Assembly (NCBI GenBank): GCA_028023455.1
Contig: JAQFVV010000253.1
Span: 1,062,469-1,126,468, forward strand
Direction: 5' to 3'
Source: Epiperipatus broadwayi
Taxonomy: Eukaryota; Onychophora; Udeonychophora; Euonychophora; Peripatidae
Length of the DNA: 64,000 nucleotides
Part shown: in pieces, positions 58,300 to 64,000 of the stretch
How the letters are laid out: every line of letters starts with the position of its first letter
How positions within the stretch are numbered: position 1 is the stretch's first letter
Position numbers and translations under genes: made by a program
The notes under the pieces: model-generated
What the model was told of the DNA's origin: nothing
The model's input: only the letters and a program-made list of their open reading frames with translations
Database searches by the model: none

Positions 58300-59465
58300 A
58301 TGAAAATCAAAGATAAGTGCATTGAAGAATTTCCAGAGCTTAATTTGAATAGTAATAAATTTTTGGAGAAAAAAAGTATACCAAAAACAGAAAAATCTTC
58401 TAATTGCAATGAAAACCCATCAAAGCTTTCCTATGCACAGAAAGTGCTCAAGGGTAACAAAGGGTCTGGTTTGGGAGGTGGTTCTTCCTCCCAGGCCTCT
58501 ACAGCAGAGATGTTGATCGAAAACTTGTATGACAAAGCTTGTAAACTTATAGAAAATGAAGATATGAAGCTGGAAGAGGAATTCCCAGAGTTTCAATTAA
58601 AACAAGTGGAGAATTCAAAAGGCAGTCCCCCACTATATCCTGCAATAAATGACATTTAATCACTCAATAAATACTCGTCTGATGAGATCTTTCCAAATTT
58701 ATAAACATGACTGTGCCTTCATCCTCTCCACCACCAACAACAACATTAACTATTATCAATTTTCAGTACAAGACTTTTACAATGTTCTTCAAGCAAATCA
58801 CCTTTGGACCTCAATATACAAGATATTATTTCATCCAAATGGTCGGTATGTTGTGGTCCAGTTTTCTAACCCTTTTGCTAAGGAGGCCTTCAAATCGAGA
58901 CATAAAACCTTGGTAGGTTGGCATGTGGTTTATGTGAAGTTAGATTGGCTGCAATGCATGAATGGTTTAGCTAGAAATTGTGGGGTGAACATTGCCAAAC
59001 CAGATCTCCAGACACTGCTTGAACTATATGGGAAAGTGATAATTTTTGGATACAGGAAGATTCGAGCTCTGGATGTAGATGTCTTTACAAACATGGCCGA
59101 ATTTAAAATCATTCTTGGTAAAGGAGTATCACCCTTAGATATATCAGGCCATGTTCAGTTTGGTGAATCTCCTGTGATGATCACAGTGTGGGGGGTTCCT
59201 CCACAGTGTTTTCATTGTGGTACATGGGGCCACTTGGTTCAGGACTGTCTGAATAGAAGATGTAATAGATGTGGACAGGTCTGAAGGTTTCCTCATAGAT
59301 ACAAGCTTGATGAGTTAGTCCCTACAGAGCAGATGATTGAAGAACCAATATCCTCTAGCCCTCTGCCTAACTCCAGGACTAGACTTTGGGTATCACAAAA
59401 AGTTATAGGGCAGCACCAGGTGCCTCCACGAGCAAATCTCTGGCAAGAAGACTCAGAAACATAGC
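58300..59465 (+). pseudogene. LINE ORF1, zinc-knuckle RNA-binding protein
   Basis: 58300-58659 encodes an acidic N-terminal part (SYAQKVLKGNKGSGLGGG). A +1 shift leads into 58649-59284, with RYVVVQFSNPFAKEAFKSR, then NMAEFKIILGKGVSPL and VPPQCFHCGTWGHLVQDC, a CCHC knuckle followed by C-x2-C. A TGA (59281-59283) interrupts the same frame, which then stays open to about 59465. Family proteins coat element RNA. A 31-bp tandem duplication lies just downstream (about 59602-59661). Confidence 0.75.
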
Positions 59466-60086
59466 AAGTAAACTCAGAAAAACATAAAAAAGATTGAGGA
59501 GAGTGGGAGTAGTTCACTCATAATCCCATCTCAAATCGGACTGTCAGGGCCAGCTAATCTGGACAAGCCTTCAGTTTTACCACTTCCTCAAATAAGAACC
59601 TCAAATAGGGCTAAAAGGCACAAGTCTGAACCTCAAATAGGGCTAAAAGGCACAAGTCTGATTCCCCAACCTTGAAGTCATGGAAAGAATTGGTGTCTGT
59701 TGAAGATCTAGTTGTCATCCCTGGGAAGGAAGATGGTGAAAATATTGATAGGCCTAAGGCAAAAATAAACAAAAATGTTGTCCTCTATGGTGACTGATAT
59801 GCTGGATTCCACAGTACCAGATGGAATTGTGTTTTCCCCAATGGGGTTTTTACCCCTAAGTCCTTTACCTTGAAGCACTTGATTTTTCCACTTCATCAGA
59901 GGATTCTGATTCAGAACTCCCAGCCTTGAAGTCCTCCCCTCTGATGATTGTTTCTCTGTTACTACCTTTATCTCATGCCTCCAGAAGCTGTAACAAATGA
60001 TGGGGCTACCCCTCTAACTGAGGAAGAGCTGAAGCCAGATTCTGGACACCCTATAATTTAAATTTAGGTTTTGAACATGGTCACTT

Positions 60087-60858
60087 ATGTTAAAAATTGC
60101 TTCTATTAATGTCAGTGGTCTGAACTCGATGAACAGGGCTCATGCCTTACTTCATTGGTTTAGGATGAAAAACCCTGACATACTATGTATTTGTGAGACA
60201 AAATTACATACCAACTCTGATTCAAGGACTTTAAATTTGTTACAATCAACAGGCAATTTCCACTACTCCTTTTCAAATATTGCTGCAGGAAGGGTAGCTA
60301 TATTGATTAACCATGAAGTGCCAATGACATGGTTTAGAATATTATGGATTATTTCCATTGTTTAATCCTTTTAATCCAATTCAATGGCTGATCGATAAAC
60401 ATTGTGAATATATACCTGACCCAAAATTCAGAATTGGTTTATAGTGTGAACCATGCAATTAATTTAACCCCAAGGAACAGCCCTTTTCCCACCATTATCA
60501 TAGAAGACTTTAATCACATTTATGATAATTTCCGATCAAAATACAAGAATTGCTTTAATCAACCCCTTAAAAGTGGTGAGAAATTTTTTAGTCCTGGAAC
60601 TTTCTCCTTTTATAATCATACTGCTAAATCATTACTAGACTTATGTTCATGTCACCTTCACTCTCCACCTCAATGGAAGCCTATCTGTTACCTTTGGTCT
60701 TTTCAGACCATCTAGCACTTGAGACCCAAGTTGGCCATATGGAGAGTGCTCAGACTATAACCGGTCTCAAAAGAATGATTAGAATGTTAACAAAGGCCAA
60801 TACATCTACACAATTGATCTCTGAGACTATATTGAATTTACTAGGGTTAGGCTCCTGA
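60087..60858 (+). pseudogene. LINE ORF2, endonuclease domain
   Basis: 60087-60365 starts MLKIASINVSGLNSMNRAH and has the CETKL motif with the metal-binding Glu. After frameshifts, 60404-60715 shows PTIIIEDFNHIY, where GDFN has become EDFN. 60643-60858 has SDHLALE, the catalytic Asp-His pair. The fold is the EEP/APE type that nicks target DNA. Three frames are needed, so it is dead. Confidence 0.75.
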
Positions 60859-63245
60859 GCCTCCCAGTAGAAATTGCATGGAAAAAGTTTACTAAATATT
60901 TTTGCTCAGATAAATGGGTGCACTAGGGTGAATGAAGGCCCTGTGCATCTAATTAGAGAATAAGACTATTGCAGAGGAACTGAAATCCCCTATCCCTTCA
61001 GGAACAGAATATACCAAGAATAATGGACTTAAAATCCAAATATATGTAGAAACAAGGCAGTTGCCAGGTATCTCTTGATCAAAAGGGTATGGCAATATTT
61101 ACATCTTCAGCACTGCTGGACCAGTGGCTACCTTTGATTGGCCCTTGGGTGTGGTATGAGCTCCTGTGCCCCAAGGTCAGTTGAGGTGGGTGGCAACCAA
61201 TATGTGGGGTCATCCATGCTTTTTAGGATCTGAGAACATTATGCAGAAAAATTCAATCCTCCTTGCGCTTTTATGTCCCATAGATCCTTCTTGGGTCCAA
61301 TTCACATAACATCACAGAACTGCATATCCTTGTTAAAATCAAAGCATTTCAGGACAGAAATCCACCCTGGTTTGCATGGAGTCCCCAAGTTCCTTCTAGT
61401 TCACCTAAGGTCCTTCACAGTTAAACATGGTGGACCTTCTTGCTGATGGATGCTAGGAAAATCAATGGTATCTACCCTATTGCTATGGTGCCTTTTCTAA
61501 AAAACCCTAAAGGCCCTAGTGATTTGGGGAATTTAAGACCCATCTCTATGGTCTAACTGCTGATAAAGACAATTGAAAGTATCATCAAGGATGATATTCA
61601 GCAAAACATCATCCAGAAATTGTCCTCTTATCAGTTCACCAAAAAGGGAAGATCAACTTCCAATGTTGTCAGCCAGTTCTACCTCATAGTTGACCAACTA
61701 CATAAAAGGATGAACTAGCCAGTAGCAGTACAACTGGACTTTGCCAGTGCTTTCAATTGCATCAGAATAGAAGTGCTACTCAGTGTTCTGGAGGGACTAA
61801 AACTGCCTAAGGCAATCATGGAAAACATCCTGTGAAATTGGGAGATTTTTCTGTCTTTGGATGGTTGAGTCACTCAAGGCTTTTGGCACTCTTTCCATCC
61901 CCTAGGGCTCACCACTGAGTGTGATCCTTTTCATGGCTTACATCGACCCTCTCCTGTTGAGCATTGGAGGCTACCCTTCCTGGGATTTCTATTCCATTGC
62001 TGGGAGAGAGCACTCACCACATTTTCTATATGGATTATGTGGTGATGTTTCTCTCTTCACAGGAGGTCTGTAAGCTAGAGAAGATATTGGACCAGATTAC
62101 TTGTGATTATGGTCTAAAGGTTAATGAGAAGACCCAGCCTTATGGTCAATCAGAACCAGGAAACAAATCCTGGGGATATTTAAATCTCCCCTACAGAAAT
62201 TTCTTGGTATTCAACTGGCTTCCCCCCCCCTATAGTTATTAGAAAAGAGCTGGAAGCCTTATTTGCAAAGGTCAAGAAAACAATGAAGTCATTGGGGATG
62301 GTCCCCCTTTCATTATTGGGAAAGGTCACACTATTAAATGCCATGGGGCTGCCAAAGTTTACTTACTTTCTGGCAGGCTTTTCCCCAATAAGGGTGTTCA
62401 TCAAAAGAATTGAGACTCAATGTAGAAAGCTGTGCTGGAAGAAATACACCAGTAATCAGCATGAGGATTCTTTAAAAACCAAAGAAATTGAGTGGTTTGG
62501 GCCTACACTCCATTCAAAAAATTTTTTTGCAATTGACCTATAACATCTCGGTCAGGTTGTTTTGGGAGAGTGAGAAAGTTGAGTGTCCCTTACCAAAGTA
62601 TTGATGTGCAGCCCACAGGTTGACCACCTCCAATTAAAGGATATATTTGGTTGAAGCAACAGGTTACGATAGTGATCAGTAACATCAAGACTTACAGTGC
62701 CTTGTTTGCTGGAAATGTATCCTACTGGGACATGTATGGGCTAACACACAAAGATAAGGTGGAAGAAGAAACAAAACTCTTACTTGGTATATCAGGATTT
62801 GCAGGGCTGACCAAAAGGCTAAAATTAGATCCTAACTTGGTAGACTTTCTGCTCAAGTGCCCTCTCTGTAACAAAGCTGAAAAAGATTTTGATCATATCA
62901 TGGTACCGAAGTGGTTTCAATTGCAGACTTCTGATAAAAACATTGTGGCTATTGACATTACCAAAGCAATCGAGAAAGGTGAATTCGGCTGATCAGTCTT
63001 GCATCACAAGTGAACTTTGCTATATGGTCAGCCCAAAACATAATAATCTTTCAAGAGGCGACAAGATACAATTGAAAAGACATTTATTAAGAAAATTAAA
63101 TAATTTAGGAAAAAGAACAAAAAGAAATATCAGCAATGACTGGGAACTAAACTTGGTCCAGGGTCAAACTCATCAGGACAATGGTAACTCAATAAATTAC
63201 TTCAAAAAACTTATTGAACTCATTCCAACTAAGAACTTTGATTAG
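60859..63245 (+). pseudogene. LINE ORF2, reverse transcriptase and C-terminus
   Basis: RT signs in order: PFLKNPKGPSDLGNLRPIS (about 61487-61545), KGRSTSNVVSQF near 61650, motif A VQLDFASAFNCI (about 61727-61762), and motif C as FYMDYVVMF (about 62018-62045), where the second catalytic Asp of the usual box is Tyr. 62283-62543 is the thumb-like region (SLGMVPLSLLGKVTLLNA). 62651-62992 ends with CPLCNKAEKDFDHIM, a LINE-type Cys-His motif. Numerous stops separate these pieces. Confidence 0.75.
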
Positions 63246-64000
63246 GTATATCTGTAAACTTTCAGATAATAAACCTTATGCAATTGAATTGCTAGTCATC
63301 CTTATTCTCATGTGGTCCTGCAGTGTATCTGAATGGATGCTGGATTTTTGAATTGTGTGGATTATCTTTTTTAATTAACCTCATTCATCTCAAATTATGT
63401 ATAAAATCAATTCAAGTAAAGCATCCCCAATTGGGGCCTTGGGAAACATTTGCTTATTATATTAGTGTACACCCAACCACTGAATGAAAGCTGATGCCTC
63501 ATGGGTACTCCAAGACTGCTGAGTGACAGAATGTATTTGCAGCAAACTTGGAAGAACAAAAACAACTTCTTTTGTATTGTAAATATATATAGAATATTGG
63601 TTGAACATTAGTAACCTAGGTACACTCGTACTGAAATGATTTGTAACCCAGATGCACAGGTGTCAGATTGAAATTCCTGTGGGTTCAGACATATAATATA
63701 TTTCATTTGGGCCATATTTTTGGTCTGTGTCTATTTAAATTATGATTTAATCAAGATAAACAATGTAAAATTTACCCAGAAAATATTTTTGAAATCTTGT
63801 AATGTGGAGGTAGTCTGAGTGTGTGGGGATCTCTGGATGGATGGAATGAGACTATATGGGTTTCCTTTCATGATGGGGATTCTTCAAGGAGACAGATGAA
63901 GCCATTATAGTTGGGAATTGTTAACTTGCAATGTAAGTTGCCTAACCTGCCTAACCTCTTTACCATTGGCGATGAGGCACAAATAAATGTTTTTTATTAT
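63246..64000 (+). other. LINE 3' UTR or flank to the window edge
   Basis: No frame. AATAAA at about 63983-63988 near the edge could be the element's polyadenylation signal, but the boundary is outside the window. Confidence 0.4.

Larger units (their letters stand above)
58200..64000 (+). mobile_element. Tx1/L1-like LINE, nearly full length but inactive
   Basis: Order: ORF1 with a Cys-His knuckle (58300-59465), ORF2 with endonuclease, RT and C-terminal Cys-rich part (60087-63245), then a 3' UTR to the window edge with AATAAA near 63983. The ORF1 layout (V-x-F then G-x-R then VPPxCFHCGxWGH) and the ASINVSGLNS endonuclease start fit the Tx1 branch of L1-like LINEs. Many frameshifts and stops. 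Clade is my reading, not searched. Confidence 0.75.

Noticed and set aside
1-64000. CRISPR-like regularly spaced repeats
   Set aside because: The tandem repeats seen (28, 52, 60, 104-114 bp) are contiguous without unique spacers, and the sequence is eukaryotic.

Overview
The window is very AT-rich animal DNA: large introns of one split host gene, filled with mobile elements. The mix of element types (RTE and Tx1/L1-like LINEs, Penelope-like elements, long-LTR elements, foldback elements, tRNA-derived SINEs) suggests an invertebrate with a large, repeat-rich genome. I cannot name the species from sequence alone. There are no bacterial operons, CRISPR arrays or rRNA genes.

Host gene. Four exons of an M13 (neprilysin / endothelin-converting-enzyme family) metallopeptidase lie on the minus strand, read right to left: 37313-37131, about 16981-16871, 16284-16154 and 6678-6453. 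They join in frame into about 217 residues of the family's N-terminal domain. The HExxH catalytic exons would lie beyond the left edge. Exons 5' of 37313 were not found and are probably to the right of the window.

Layout. 1-6060: two RTE LINE copies head to head. 6090-8400: a small host exon, then Penelope-like (PLE) fragments, two of them in an inverted repeat. 9973-10546: a short element with terminal direct repeats. 11610-14508 and 38634-41490: two solo LTRs of about 2.9 kb (family A); a third piece is at 56308. 16554-16662: a tRNA-like SINE with poly-A and a 15-bp target duplication. 20.7-32.3 kb: foldback families B and C, a solo LTR (D3) nested in a C element, and a solo LTR of a third family (F). 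33.0-33.9 kb: a dead LINE and a tRNA-like sequence. 42.1-44.8 kb: an almost perfect PLE palindrome bounded by (TA)n on both sides. 45.1-48.0 kb: an F LTR with a tRNA-Lys primer-binding site and a second, inverted partial LTR. 48077-56069: a complete LTR retrotransposon (family D) with 2.7-kb LTRs, a 4-bp target duplication and only one gag-like reading frame. 58.2-64 kb: a Tx1/L1-like LINE with broken ORFs.

Two themes recur. First, unrelated elements (RTE, two PLEs, an LTR element, two foldback families) occur as head-to-head inverted pairs. Second, the long-LTR families A and D share terminal sequence, and three of the insertions show 4-bp target duplications (ATAT or ATAC), so they look like one group of mostly non-autonomous LTR elements. 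All family assignments come from reading the sequence and translations; no database search was run.
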